A stretch of DNA of 64,000 nt from Balneola sp. (lineage in GTDB: Bacteria; Bacteroidota; Rhodothermia; Balneolales; Balneolaceae): contig JANQSE010000002.1 in NCBI GenBank assembly GCA_028284195.1, forward strand, positions 434,001-498,000, read 5' to 3'. Positions 17,573-26,688 of the stretch are shown piece by piece; the stretch's first letter is position 1, and each line of letters opens with the position of its first letter. A program made the position numbers and the translations under genes. The notes under the pieces were generated by a model. It was not told the origin of the DNA, searched no databases, and worked only from the letters and a program-made list of their open reading frames with translations.

Positions 17573-19280
17573 ACCAAATGCAGGCACATCTAAAACAATA
17601 AAAGGCATACCAGCAAGCCCGGGCATTGCAATAGGGAAAGTAGTTTGTGTAGATAATAAACGAAGAAAAGTATTACCAAGGTCAATTCAGGCATCAGAAA
17701 TTGAATCTCAATTAGCTCAGTTCCAACGTGCGCGTGATACAATAGTGGCAGAATTGGGTGATATGCTGAACTATCTGAAAACAGAATCGTCCGCTATAAT
17801 CGAAACACAAAAGCAGATTGTTATAGACATTGAAATTGAAAAGAGAGTATCGGCTGCAATAAGAGAAGAACTGCTGTCTTGTGATTTTGCAGTATATCGT
17901 ACATTCTGTGATTTTATCGAACGCCTTAAAGAAAGCGGGTCAGAGCTTTTTCAGCAGCGTATTATTGATCTGGAAAATCTGAAAGATCGTTTTATCGATG
18001 TAATCTGTGGCAACGAAGCTAGCCTTGAAATTGAGGCGGGAACCATTTTGGTTACTAAAGAACTAAGCCCTACCGAATTAGTCTCTCTTCACGAAAAAGG
18101 ATTGAGCGGGCTGGTGATGGAGAAAGGCGGCGTAACTTCTCATGCAGTTTTAATTGCACAATCATTAGATATTCCATGTGTGGTAAATGCCAAAGATGCT
18201 ATTAAACGTGCCGCCAACGAAAAAGCAGTACTTAATGGGCGTGAAGGAATATTGATTCTTGAGCCTGGCAAGAATGAATTGAAGGTGTATCAAACAAAAC
18301 TCAGGAAGCTTAAGAAAACGCAAAAAAGGTTACTCAAAAACATCTCAGAACCTTCGGTATCAAAATCAGGGACAGAGTTTCTACTGGCAGCTAATATAGA
18401 ATTTGAATCAGAAATTAAGTTCCTTAAAAAATACAACGCCGGACATATAGGGTTGTTAAGAACCGAAGGCCTTTTGTTCAGCAACAAGATTAGCTATGAA
18501 GAACAAACCGGGTTTTATGAATCGGTACTTAAAGGTGTAGATGGTACCGTTACTTTTCGGCTTTTTGATGTAGGTGGTGATAAGCTTAATGCAAAACTTC
18601 CGCAGGAAGCAAACCCGTTTTTGGGTTGGCGGGGTATCCGCATGCTGTTAGACGAAGAGAATTTACTCGAAAACCAGTTAAAAGCTATTTTAACATGCGC
18701 AGGTAAAAATAAAGGAAGGGTTAAAATATTGATCCCGATGATTTCCATACTGGAAGAAGTGCGTGCCGTTAAAAACGTGGTTCAAAGAATTCAAAACGAG
18801 CTTTCGGAGTCGGGCACAGAGATTGACGAACATGTTGCGATTGGAGCAATGATTGAAGTGCCAGGTGCAGCATTACATGCAGAGCAGCTCGCAGCAGAAT
18901 TGGATTTTATGAGTATCGGTACCAACGATCTTACCCAATACACATTAGCCGTTGATCGGGGAAACGAAAAAATAAGTGGTCTTTATCAGCAGCAGCATCC
19001 ATCCATATGGAAACTGATCAAAGCTACCGCTGAAGCGGCACATAAAGTAAATACTGAATTAGCGGTTTGCGGCGAACTTGCAGGAGATGTGCTTGGTGCT
19101 TGCGGGCTTTTTGGAATGGGGATAAAAAACCTGAGTATGATTGCCAGTTCAATTCCAAAAGTTAAAGAAGAACTTATCAGCCATACTGATGAAGAATTTA
19201 AACAGTTTGCCGATATTTGTATATCAGCGGCTACTACAACACAAATAAAAGAAGCATTCGAAGATTGGAGAATTCATTAG
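17565..19280 (+). CDS. ptsI: Phosphoenolpyruvate-protein phosphotransferase (PTS enzyme I)
   Basis: 571 residues from the ATG at 17565, close to the usual 570-575. Takes phosphate from PEP and passes it to HPr. Seen: IKGIPASPGIAIGK opening, phospho-histidine block KGGVTSHAVLIAQSLDIPCV, PEP-binding GLLRTEGLLF and FDVGGDKL, and the cysteine segment VCGELAGD. I prefer the ATG at 17565 (overlapping the HPr stop) over a TTG at 17541 because the family N-terminus lies just after it. The next gene starts at the base after its stop. Confidence 0.94.
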   Translation: MNEPNAGTSKTIKGIPASPGIAIGKVVCVDNKRRKVLPRSIQASEIESQLAQFQRARDTIVAELGDMLNYLKTESSAIIETQKQIVIDIEIEKRVSAAIREELLSCDFAVYRTFCDFIERLKESGSELFQQRIIDLENLKDRFIDVICGNEASLEIEAGTILVTKELSPTELVSLHEKGLSGLVMEKGGVTSHAVLIAQSLDIPCVVNAKDAIKRAANEKAVLNGREGILILEPGKNELKVYQTKLRKLKKTQKRLLKNISEPSVSKSGTEFLLAANIEFESEIKFLKKYNAGHIGLLRTEGLLFSNKISYEEQTGFYESVLKGVDGTVTFRLFDVGGDKLNAKLPQEANPFLGWRGIRMLLDEENLLENQLKAILTCAGKNKGRVKILIPMISILEEVRAVKNVVQRIQNELSESGTEIDEHVAIGAMIEVPGAALHAEQLAAELDFMSIGTNDLTQYTLAVDRGNEKISGLYQQQHPSIWKLIKATAEAAHKVNTELAVCGELAGDVLGACGLFGMGIKNLSMIASSIPKVKEELISHTDEEFKQFADICISAATTTQIKEAFEDWRIH

Positions 19281-20330
19281 ATGAATATTACACAAGAAGA
19301 AATAAAAAAAATTGATTCGGAAAATATGTGGGGGCTAATAAGCGGCTTCCCCGATCACTGGAAACAAGTGATGGAATTGACAAATGGCGTTGAACTAACC
19401 ATAGAGCCCGGCCGGATAAAGAACATTTGTTTTGCAGGGATGGGTGGTTCTGCCATAGGTGCTGATTTAATTCGTGCGTACTCACTTAAATCCTGCCCAC
19501 ATCCTGTACAGGTTGTTCGCCATTACGATATCCCCGATTACATCAATGAAAATACGCTATTCATTGCCTGCAGTTTTTCGGGGAATACAGAGGAAACTCT
19601 TTCGGCACTTTCATCAGCGATGCAAAAAGGAGCTCAGATTATAGGAGTTACATCAGGCGGCGAGTTAAAAAAAAGAGCCATTACCAATGGATTTGATTAC
19701 ATCCAAATTCCGGGAGGAATGCCCCCGCGTGCAGCTTTGGCGTATAGTTTTGTCCCGTTATTCAGAATTTTCCAGTCGCTTGGGTATTTGGATGAAGGGG
19801 ATGAAGCATTGGACGAAACCTACACACTGCTTAAGGATGGAGTAACTAACTTCCAGGACCTTACAGGTAACGATACTTTGGCAATGGCGGAAGAAATAAA
19901 TGGATCGTTACCGATTATATACAGCGATTCGCAAATGATGGAGCCTGTAAACTTACGCTGGAGAGGCCAGATCGAAGAGAATTCAAAAATGCTCGCCTAT
20001 GGAAACCTGATCCCTGAAATGAACCACAATGAAATTGTTGGCTGGGAACACACGGCCCATTTAACGGGACGCCTTACCGTAATTATGCTCAAAGACAAGG
20101 ATGACAACCCAAGAGTAACCCGGCGGATGGAAATTGTTAAAGAACTGGTTATGGATCAGGCATTATCGGTAATAGAAGTTTCTACCATTGGGAGTTGCCG
20201 GCTTGCCAGGCTTTTTTCTTTGGTACAATTTGCTGATTGGATTAGCATGTATCTTGCTGTGATGAATGGAATCGACCCGACTCCCATCGCAAAAATTGAT
20301 ATTCTGAAGAGTAAGCTGGCGGAGGTTTAA
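19281..20330 (+). CDS. Bifunctional phosphoglucose/phosphomannose isomerase
   Basis: 349 residues with two SIS domains. Interconverts glucose-6-P or mannose-6-P with fructose-6-P. Seen: the GMGGSAIGADLIRAY opening of the first SIS domain, SFSGNTEETLSALSSA, the PRAALAYSFVPLFR segment, and LIPEMNHNEIVGWEH in the second domain, matching the archaeal-type PGI/PMI family. It starts directly after the ptsI stop, with no gap, so it is translated from the same message. Through mannose-6-P it also links to GDP-mannose-type glycan precursors. Confidence 0.9.
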   Translation: MNITQEEIKKIDSENMWGLISGFPDHWKQVMELTNGVELTIEPGRIKNICFAGMGGSAIGADLIRAYSLKSCPHPVQVVRHYDIPDYINENTLFIACSFSGNTEETLSALSSAMQKGAQIIGVTSGGELKKRAITNGFDYIQIPGGMPPRAALAYSFVPLFRIFQSLGYLDEGDEALDETYTLLKDGVTNFQDLTGNDTLAMAEEINGSLPIIYSDSQMMEPVNLRWRGQIEENSKMLAYGNLIPEMNHNEIVGWEHTAHLTGRLTVIMLKDKDDNPRVTRRMEIVKELVMDQALSVIEVSTIGSCRLARLFSLVQFADWISMYLAVMNGIDPTPIAKIDILKSKLAEV

Positions 20331-20350
20331 GATGAAGAAACAATTAAGCT

Positions 20351-21130
20351 TTGTTTGATACAGATTATTTTGAACAGCATTTGGCTGCGTCGTGGTTGGG
20401 GCGCAGCTTTTTCTTTTTTGATGAACTTGAATCAACGAATACCTATGCAAAGAAGTTGAATGATCCGGTTTCAGGAACACTTGTTCTGGCCGATGATCAA
20501 ACTGCGGGCAGAGGACAGCATAGCAGAAAATGGCTGACTACTGCTGCAGACAATCTTACCTTCAGCCTGATATTTACCCCATCGCTGGCAGACCGGGTAA
20601 CTTTGCTAACATTAGCCTGTGCTTCTGCTATTGAAGATGTACTTCGAACATTTGATAAGGCTTCTGACTTTAGCCTAAAGTGGCCAAATGATGTGTATTG
20701 CAATGGTAAAAAAATAGCCGGGTTGTTAACCGAAGTAATTTTTAACGGAAATAAAGTTGACCGCATAATTGCAGGGATCGGGTTGAATATTAACCAACGT
20801 AAGTTTGAGGGTGAATTAGAAGAAACAGCTATATCGTTAGCTTTGGCAACAGGCAAGCAGGTATCCAGGGAGCAGTTTCTGGCAGATCTTTTAGTGCGGC
20901 TGGAATACAATTATCAAAGATGGTTGAATGCCAGCGCAGATTTGGTGAAAGAGATCAACCCAAAAATTCAGGGTTATGGAAAGTGGGTAACGTTAGAAGT
21001 GGAAGGCAAAAAAATGCCTGAAAAGAGAAAATTTCTGGGAATGAACGAACAGGGCGCACTCCAGGCATTGAATAAAGAATTAGAAGTGAGTACGTTCGCT
21101 TATGAACAAGTCCGTATCAAACTTGATTGA
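20351..21130 (+). CDS. birA: Biotin-[acetyl-CoA-carboxylase] ligase
   Basis: 259 residues. Attaches biotin to the biotin carrier protein through biotinyl-AMP. Seen: ELESTNTYAKKL, the biotin/ATP loop QTAGRGQHSRKW, KWPNDVYCNGKKIAGLLTE, and IGLNINQ. It begins directly with the catalytic domain, so it lacks the DNA-binding HTH of E. coli BirA and is monofunctional. The apparent start is TTG at 20351; no ATG fits ahead of the conserved part. The downstream tilS overlaps it by 29 bases. Confidence 0.92.
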   Translation: MFDTDYFEQHLAASWLGRSFFFFDELESTNTYAKKLNDPVSGTLVLADDQTAGRGQHSRKWLTTAADNLTFSLIFTPSLADRVTLLTLACASAIEDVLRTFDKASDFSLKWPNDVYCNGKKIAGLLTEVIFNGNKVDRIIAGIGLNINQRKFEGELEETAISLALATGKQVSREQFLADLLVRLEYNYQRWLNASADLVKEINPKIQGYGKWVTLEVEGKKMPEKRKFLGMNEQGALQALNKELEVSTFAYEQVRIKLD

Positions 21131-22430
21131 AGCCACGGTTTCTGAGAAAACAGCGGTTTTTTTTTCCGGGACACCTACATTGATTGCCGGAGTAAGCGGG
21201 GGAGCAGACTCAATGGCTCTGTTATATTTGCTTTGGCAGTTAAAGGTGGATGTATTTGTAGTTCATATCAATTATGGATTACGGGGAGATGAATCGGATA
21301 GCGATCAGGAGTTGGTAGAGCAAATGGCATTTCAATGGGGGTTTGAATGCTGCTCCGTTCGATTGAACGCGGAAGAAGCTAACCGGGAAAATTTTCAAAA
21401 ATGGGCCCGGGACGAACGCTATCGGATATTTAATGAATTTTATCATGAATTAAATGCCGATGCCATTGTGGTTGCACATCACCGGGATGACCAGATAGAA
21501 ACCATTATCCAGAAAGTATTCAGGGGAAGCGGAGTTGATGCCTGGAAAGGCATGAGCCATTTTGATGGAAAGATATTCCGGCCGTTACTGGAAATCACGA
21601 AAGCAGAAATTTTGCAGTACTGTGAAATCAAAGCCATTCCATTTCGATTAGACTCCGGCAACCTGAGATCTGAGTATGCGCGGAATTTTATTCGCAACGA
21701 ACTCTCATCAGAAATGGATCGTCTGTTTCCGGGTTGGAAGGAAAATATACTTCGGCTGGGAGAATTCGGAACGGCTGCTGATGAAGCAATTACACAACTT
21801 TCTAAAAGCTGCTTCGATGATAAACAATTGAGCATAAAGCTTCTGAGAGACCTAAACGAGCCGTTGAAAAAAGCTGTTTTAAAGAAGTTTCTGGAGCAGT
21901 TTACAGCATCTGTTTCCAGAGGGGTTGTTGAGGAAAGCTATGCCCTGATGAAAGCTCAAACCGGCGCGAAACTTCAACTTTCAAAGAAAATGTGCCTGGT
22001 AAAAGACAGGGATTTTATCAGAGTTTCTGGTAACAATGAATTTGAAAGTGCCAGGCTGACAAAACAGAAACTGGCAAAAGGTATATCAGCTTCAGGTTTT
22101 ACATTCTATGTAACAGATCAACCTGAGGCCGATCTTTATATCGATGCAGATGTATTACAATACCCTTTAACGTTAAGAACCTGGAAGCACGGGGATATTT
22201 TCCAGCCTTTGGGAATGCAGGGTTCTCAAAAAATTTCGGATCATCTGACAAATCGAAAAGTGCTTTCATCAGTGAAAAAAGAATCGTTAGTAGTTGAAGA
22301 CCGGAAAGGGGTGATTGCAGTTGTACTGTTTGAGAGTGCAGCTAACAAGGCGGGAAGCATTTCAGAAATTTGTAAAGCAACCGATACAACAAAGCAATAT
22401 CTTTGCATCTCAAAAAATGGATACGCATGA
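21102..22430 (+). CDS. tilS: tRNA(Ile)-lysidine synthase
   Basis: 442 residues. Modifies C34 of the CAU-anticodon tRNA-Ile to lysidine, so it reads AUA. Seen: PP-loop VSGGADSMALLYLLW near residues 30-44, VVHINYGLRGDESDSD, VVAHHRDDQIETIIQKVFRGSG, and a C-terminal TilS domain (LRTWKHGDIFQPLGMQGSQK) near residues 355-375. ATG start at 21102 inside the birA end. The stop overlaps the hpt start as ATGA. Confidence 0.95.
   Translation: MNKSVSNLIEATVSEKTAVFFSGTPTLIAGVSGGADSMALLYLLWQLKVDVFVVHINYGLRGDESDSDQELVEQMAFQWGFECCSVRLNAEEANRENFQKWARDERYRIFNEFYHELNADAIVVAHHRDDQIETIIQKVFRGSGVDAWKGMSHFDGKIFRPLLEITKAEILQYCEIKAIPFRLDSGNLRSEYARNFIRNELSSEMDRLFPGWKENILRLGEFGTAADEAITQLSKSCFDDKQLSIKLLRDLNEPLKKAVLKKFLEQFTASVSRGVVEESYALMKAQTGAKLQLSKKMCLVKDRDFIRVSGNNEFESARLTKQKLAKGISASGFTFYVTDQPEADLYIDADVLQYPLTLRTWKHGDIFQPLGMQGSQKISDHLTNRKVLSSVKKESLVVEDRKGVIAVVLFESAANKAGSISEICKATDTTKQYLCISKNGYA
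22398..22405 (+). promoter_or_regulatory. Candidate internal -7 promoter box before hpt
   Basis: TATCTTTG (then C), 22 bases before the hpt ATG and inside the end of tilS, is the same nonamer as at 9112 and 58360. A TTTG at 22369-22372 lies 25 bases upstream, a longer spacer than usual. It could give hpt transcription independent of the operon. Confidence 0.35.
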
Positions 22431-22981
22431 GTTTTTATTTACCGGATACAGTTAATTGCAAAGGAGACATTTTTAAAGTCTTCATCACCAAAGAAGAAAT
22501 TGAAGCAAGAGTTTCTTTACTGGGGGAGAAGCTGGACAAAGATTTTGATGGTAAGAAACCCATTTTCATTGGCATTTTGAATGGGGCATTTATTTTTTTG
22601 GCAGATCTTATGCGCAATGTATCTATTCCCTGCGAAGTCGATTTTATGAAACTTTCCAGCTATGGCGATGAAAAAGTTTCGTCAGGCCAGGTAACCGAGC
22701 TCAAAGAAATTGATGCCAAACTAAAAGGCAGGCATGTGATATTAGTGGAAGACATTGTGGACACCGGGCTTTCAATGAAGTACATGGTTGATAGAATGAA
22801 AAGTTATGAACCTGCTTCAGTTTCGGTAATCACACTGCTTCACAAAAAAGATGCTACAGTTCACGATGTGCAGATTGATTATGTAGGTTTCGAGATTCCA
22901 ACAAAATTTGTATTAGGGTATGGGCTTGATTATGCCCAGGAAGGCAGAAACCTAGCCCAAATTTATATTTTAGATGATTAA
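22427..22981 (+). CDS. hpt: Hypoxanthine phosphoribosyltransferase
   Basis: About 184 residues from the ATG at 22427. Purine salvage: converts hypoxanthine and PRPP to IMP (often guanine too). Seen: FIGILNGAFIFLADLMR, VDFMKLSSYGD, and the PRPP-binding loop VILVEDIVDTGLSMKYM. The ATG overlaps the tilS stop (ATGA); an in-frame TTG at 22403 is a weaker alternative. The tilS-hpt pairing is a common bacterial arrangement. The gene ends just before the first cluster of dispersed repeats. Confidence 0.94.
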   Translation: MSFYLPDTVNCKGDIFKVFITKEEIEARVSLLGEKLDKDFDGKKPIFIGILNGAFIFLADLMRNVSIPCEVDFMKLSSYGDEKVSSGQVTELKEIDAKLKGRHVILVEDIVDTGLSMKYMVDRMKSYEPASVSVITLLHKKDATVHDVQIDYVGFEIPTKFVLGYGLDYAQEGRNLAQIYILDD

Positions 22982-22989
22982 TGAATCCA

Positions 22990-23360
22990 GGCTCCTCATA
23001 AAGACTCTTTGCTCTGGATGACGAGGAAAAGTCACTCAGAGCGTAAGCGATGAGTCCTCCCAAACAGAATTTGGTGAGATCAGGGCTGTGTGGATCCTTC
23101 TCCCGACAGCTGTCGGGATCTGGATGACTCGTTGATCGGGTTCGGTTCCAGTCACTCAGAGCGTAAGCGATGAGTCTTCCCGGCAGAGAATCCAACCAGG
23201 ACAAAATTGTGCAGATTCTTCACTCCGTTCAGAATGACAAAGTCACTCCGAGGGGTCTTCCGAAGGAATGCCTTTGGCAGAAGAGTCTTCCCAAACAGGA
23301 TTTGGCAAGAACAGGGTTGTGCAGATCCATCGCTCCGCTCTGGATGACTTTTATGGCTGC
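22990..23360. repeat. Repeat cluster A: tandem diverged copies of a roughly 100-bp intergenic repeat
   Basis: No gene here. The stretch holds about four diverged units. A unit begins GTCACTC plus either AGAGCGTAAGCGATGAGTC or a CGAGG variant, continues through an AACAGGATTTGGCAAGATCAG-like middle, and ends in a GATCCATCGCTCCGCTCTGG core followed by ATGAC. The core contains an inverted pair ATCCA/TGGAT, and whole units are bounded by GTCA and TGAC. The clearest copy ends at 23348. Further clusters are at 27.4-28.1, 28.47-28.65 and 31.1-31.55 kb. Short open frames across it (for example 23170-23394) are made of repeat sequence and are not genes. Confidence 0.8.
23101..23118. repeat. Perfect 18-bp palindrome inside repeat cluster A
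   Basis: TCCCGACAGCTGTCGGGA is its own reverse complement. It replaces the GATCCATCGCTC core in one repeat unit and can form a cruciform or RNA hairpin. A partial relative (GATCCCGACAGTGGTC) occurs in cluster D near 31357. Confidence 0.85.
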
Positions 23361-23376
23361 GGGTTATTTCAAAGAG

Positions 23377-23415
23377 CCCTCTCCCCTTTGCTAAGGGGAG
23401 GGTCGGGGTGGGGTC
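23377..23415. repeat. GC-rich hairpin repeat of a second type
   Basis: CTCCCCTT (23381-23388), loop TGCT, AAGGGGAG (23393-23400), followed by GGTCGGGGTGGGGTC. A perfect 8-bp stem in a style widely dispersed in Bacteroidota genomes; only one copy is in this window, so the repeat status rests on general knowledge. Confidence 0.55.
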
Positions 23416-23458
23416 AAAAAAACGCTGTACGATTATGCCAGCCTAAACAAATAAACCA

Positions 23459-23489
23459 TTGATTAGGCTTGGTAACTAACGTATATTTG
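23459..23489 (+). promoter_or_regulatory. Promoter of the tRNA-Ser gene
   Basis: TTG at 23459-23461, a 20-base spacer, and TATATTTG at 23482-23489 match the Bacteroidota -33/-7 consensus (TTTG/TAnnTTTG) well. Transcription would begin a few bases before the tRNA at 23502. Confidence 0.6.
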
Positions 23490-23501
23490 TTGCCCTTTTA
23501 A

Positions 23502-23590
23502 GGAGAGGTGGCTGAGTGGCTGAAAGCGCTCCCCTGCTAAGGGAGTTTATATGGAAACATGTAACGAGGGTTCGAATCCCTCCCTCTCCG
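23502..23590 (+). tRNA. tRNA-Ser (anticodon GCU)
   Basis: The acceptor stem GGAGAGG (23502-23508) pairs with CCTCTCC (23583-23589), followed by discriminator G. The D arm has GTGGCTGAGTGGCTGAAAGC. The anticodon stem-loop CTCCCCTGCTAAGGGAG gives anticodon GCT, reading AGC/AGU. A long variable arm, as expected for a class II tRNA, and the T arm GGTTCGAATCC follow. CCA is not encoded. A terminator-like hairpin lies 74 bases downstream. Confidence 0.97.
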
Positions 23591-23632
23591 CTCAACTGCT
23601 CCCGATCCCGAAAGCATTTGGGATTCGTTGAG
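23591..23632. repeat. Imperfect inverted repeat after the tRNA
   Basis: CTCAAC (23591-23596) pairs with GTTGAG (23627-23632), and inside it GATCCC pairs with GGGATTC with one bulged base. It directly abuts the tRNA 3' end and may act in processing, or be another dispersed repeat type. It has no T tract, so it is not a typical terminator. Confidence 0.45.
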
Positions 23633-23663
23633 CAGGCTGCCGAAGAAAAGCCAATGTAAAGTT

Positions 23664-23699
23664 AATCCCTTATGCAGTTTTGTGTAAGGGATTTTTTTA
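23664..23699 (+). terminator. Rho-independent terminator after tRNA-Ser
   Basis: AATCCCTTA (23664-23672), a 12-base loop, and TAAGGGATT (23685-23693) form a perfect 9-bp stem followed by a T tract. It would end the tRNA transcript before the sensor kinase gene at 23742. Confidence 0.75.
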
Positions 23700-23741
23700 T
23701 TCCCTTTGTTTTCTCATTTTACGATCAATTGAAATGAGAGT

Positions 23742-26645
23742 ATGCTTGCTTATTTGATTGGAATTCTTGCCTTTTTTCAGGTTCAGAATTTTGACATAGA
23801 TTATTACAACACCCAAAAAGGCCTTTCCAATAACATTGTGTACGATGTTCATCAAGACCAACAAGGCTTTATATGGATAGCCACCGAAAACGGATTAAAC
23901 CAGTTTGATGGCTATGAGTTCAAGACCTTTTATTACTCTGAGGGCAATCCCCGGACCATTTCCAGCAATATTGTTCGGTCCATGTATGAAAGCAAAGACG
24001 GAAAGCTTTGGATTGGTACACGCCGGGCTATTAATATGTTTGATAAAAAAACAGAAACTTTTACCCGGTTTCCAATTCACGATTCTTTACGCATTCCCTT
24101 TGAAGTAGCAATTTTAAGAGCAGATACTGAAGAACGGCTTTGGAGTGTATTAGGATCAAAGCTCGTTTTTTTTGATACAAAAAAGCAGGTTTATGACAAA
24201 GTTGAACTTTCCTTTTTTCCTTACCGCTATGTAGTGGATGCTAACGATGTTATCTGGATATCCGGTGATGATGGTGAATTCTATACCTATGATATTCGAA
24301 CTAAAGATCTGATACAGATTGGCCAAAATAGTACAGATATCAATCTTTCTTTCTTTTTGTCGGGGGATAAAAAATCCATTTTCTACAATTCAATAGGTAA
24401 AAAAATCGACATAGAGAATTGGGAAGAAATCTTTTTGCCAAATAAAGATGCCAAGGCATACCGGTTTTACGAAGACTCGAAAGGAAGAAGATGGTTCGGC
24501 TCAAAAGAGCAATTGTATATGCAGAAAAAGGCTGGAGAGCCATTAATTGAGATTGATTTAAGTGAAAACCCTGAACCAATCTTGTCGAATATAAAAGCAA
24601 TAACAGAAGATAGATCGGGGGGTATTTGGGTTGGGACAGTAGATGGCTTGTATCGAATTAAAAACAAAGAGAAAAACTTCCAACAGCTAATCCGGGATAC
24701 CGGCCGGCAAACTGCCATGGCGATTGAAGAAATCAATAACACATGGTGGGTAAATTATTTTTCGAAAGGCTTAAGCAAGTATCAGTTCAATAACTCAGGG
24801 GCACTGATTTCATCATCGGCTATTAATTTGAAAGGCGGAGTGAATCAGATATGGGATATCCAACCGGTAGGCGATGATAAAATATGGCTGGCTACCGAGC
24901 ATGGTTTGTTTGAAATGGATACATCCACATCAGAGATATCCAAAATGGAAGTTTTTAAGGAAGAAAAAGAGGATGAAGTTTTCTTCATCATAAGCGAAGC
25001 AGATAATAACACATATTGGGCCGGCGGCTACAGTGTGCTTCTTAAATTATCTGCAAAAACCGGAGAGGTTTTGGAGCAGTTCGGTATCTTTGATGGATAC
25101 AAAGGGTTATTGATACAGGATATTATTTCTGTGGATGGTGGTTTATTGGTGGCGGCTGAAAAATATGGTTTGTTCTTTTATTCAGCAGAGCAAGGATTAA
25201 GAAAAAAATGGAAAACAAACGACATTCCGCAGCAATTGGATCAAACTTCGATTTGGGATATGTATCAGGCTAAAGATAAAACACTGTGGTTTGGTGGGAA
25301 TAGCGGATTGTACAGTATCAGTTCTCAAAAAGAATTCTTAAATCCTTTGAAAGCAAACATAGGAAAGAATATGATTGTTTTCAGTATAACAGAGGATAGA
25401 AATCAATTACTTTGGCTGGGTACTGATAAAGGCTTGGTGAGTTATAATCCAAATACTGAAGAATTCAGAGTTTTTGATTCGGATGATGGTTTCGAAAACC
25501 CTGAGTTTAACCGCCGTTCTATATTTACTTCAAAAAATGGAAAGGTAGTGGCTGGTGGAATGAGCGGGGTTATCTATTTCGATCCGGAGGAAATCAATAT
25601 TAATCAAAACGAACCGGAAGTCTGGGTTACAGGTTTCAGTATCATTACCCCGGATTCTGCTAAAAAACTAACCGTTCACGAAATTGAAGAAGTGAACCTG
25701 AACTGGCAACAAAATACGTTTGAGATTAATTTCACAGCATTGAATTATACAAATCCGTCTCAAAATCAGTATAAATACAAATTAGAAAACTATGATCCGG
25801 ACTGGGTGTCTCCGGAAAATTCCAGGCTGGCCCGCTATGTTCGGGTTCCGGCGGGTGAGTACACATTCAAAGTAATCGCATCAAATAACGATGGCATTTG
25901 GAATGAAACCGGCGATTCTATCAAAATAACAATCAGCCCGCCCTTTTGGCAAACCATCTGGTTCCGGTTGATGGTGATCGTGTGTGTATTTGCAATAGTA
26001 TGGATGTTATATCGCTTCAGAGTTCGGCAGTTGTTAGAAGTAGAACGGGTTCGCCTGCGGATAGCGGGAGATTTGCATGACGAAATAGGAAGTGGTTTAA
26101 GCGGGATAGCACTTACCGGAGATTTGCTCCAAAACCAGGCAAAGGAAGGAACCCCAAAACCGGAAATGATCCAAAAAATCAGTGGAAATGCCCGCAGCCT
26201 TGCTTCTTCGTTAGATTCTATTGTGTGGCTGATCGATCCGAATAAAGAATCATTGCTGGATTTACTTATTAAGTGCAAACGTGCAGCGCGCGATCTGCTT
26301 CCAAACCTTGAACTCGTTATTAAAGATGAAATTCCGGAAAGCCTTCATAAAAAAGAATTGTCTTCAGAAATAAGAAGAGGTTTTTATCTGATCTTTAAAG
26401 AAGCCGTTCATAACATTTATAAACATGCTAAGGCCGAAGAAGTACGGATCGGGTTTTATATAGAAAGCGGAAAACTCACTATTTGTGTAAAGGATGATGG
26501 TATTGGTTTTGACGAAGAAAAAGTGCTGAAAGGAAAAGGCATTGAAAATCTTCGAAAAAGAGCAAAGGAAATGAAAGCAACGTTAAAGTTGGATGCAAGA
26601 GAAGCAAACGGTACCTCGGTAATCATCCAAAAAGCACTACCGTAA
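23742..26645 (+). CDS. Sensor histidine kinase with two-component propeller and Y_Y_Y domains
   Basis: 967 residues. A short hydrophobic start (signal or anchor) is followed by a large periplasmic sensor of repeated regulator-propeller blades (many FIWIATENGLNQFDG- and LWIGT-type repeats up to about residue 620), then a Y_Y_Y domain (NQYKYKLENYDPDWV, about 640-730) and one membrane helix near 742-760. The cytoplasmic part is NarL-type: HisKA_3 dimerisation with His779 in GDLHDEIGSGLSGIAL, then an HATPase with FKEAVHNIYKHAKAE, DDGIGFDEE and GKGIENLRKRA. Unlike hybrid two-component proteins with the same sensor, it has no receiver; the regulator is encoded 43 bases downstream. Such propeller sensors often detect oligosaccharides, but the ligand here is unknown. 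Confidence 0.93.
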   Translation: MLAYLIGILAFFQVQNFDIDYYNTQKGLSNNIVYDVHQDQQGFIWIATENGLNQFDGYEFKTFYYSEGNPRTISSNIVRSMYESKDGKLWIGTRRAINMFDKKTETFTRFPIHDSLRIPFEVAILRADTEERLWSVLGSKLVFFDTKKQVYDKVELSFFPYRYVVDANDVIWISGDDGEFYTYDIRTKDLIQIGQNSTDINLSFFLSGDKKSIFYNSIGKKIDIENWEEIFLPNKDAKAYRFYEDSKGRRWFGSKEQLYMQKKAGEPLIEIDLSENPEPILSNIKAITEDRSGGIWVGTVDGLYRIKNKEKNFQQLIRDTGRQTAMAIEEINNTWWVNYFSKGLSKYQFNNSGALISSSAINLKGGVNQIWDIQPVGDDKIWLATEHGLFEMDTSTSEISKMEVFKEEKEDEVFFIISEADNNTYWAGGYSVLLKLSAKTGEVLEQFGIFDGYKGLLIQDIISVDGGLLVAAEKYGLFFYSAEQGLRKKWKTNDIPQQLDQTSIWDMYQAKDKTLWFGGNSGLYSISSQKEFLNPLKANIGKNMIVFSITEDRNQLLWLGTDKGLVSYNPNTEEFRVFDSDDGFENPEFNRRSIFTSKNGKVVAGGMSGVIYFDPEEININQNEPEVWVTGFSIITPDSAKKLTVHEIEEVNLNWQQNTFEINFTALNYTNPSQNQYKYKLENYDPDWVSPENSRLARYVRVPAGEYTFKVIASNNDGIWNETGDSIKITISPPFWQTIWFRLMVIVCVFAIVWMLYRFRVRQLLEVERVRLRIAGDLHDEIGSGLSGIALTGDLLQNQAKEGTPKPEMIQKISGNARSLASSLDSIVWLIDPNKESLLDLLIKCKRAARDLLPNLELVIKDEIPESLHKKELSSEIRRGFYLIFKEAVHNIYKHAKAEEVRIGFYIESGKLTICVKDDGIGFDEEKVLKGKGIENLRKRAKEMKATLKLDAREANGTSVIIQKALP

Positions 26646-26688
26646 TTTCGGGATGGAGTTTAGTATATAAGATTGCTTATTTAATTAT

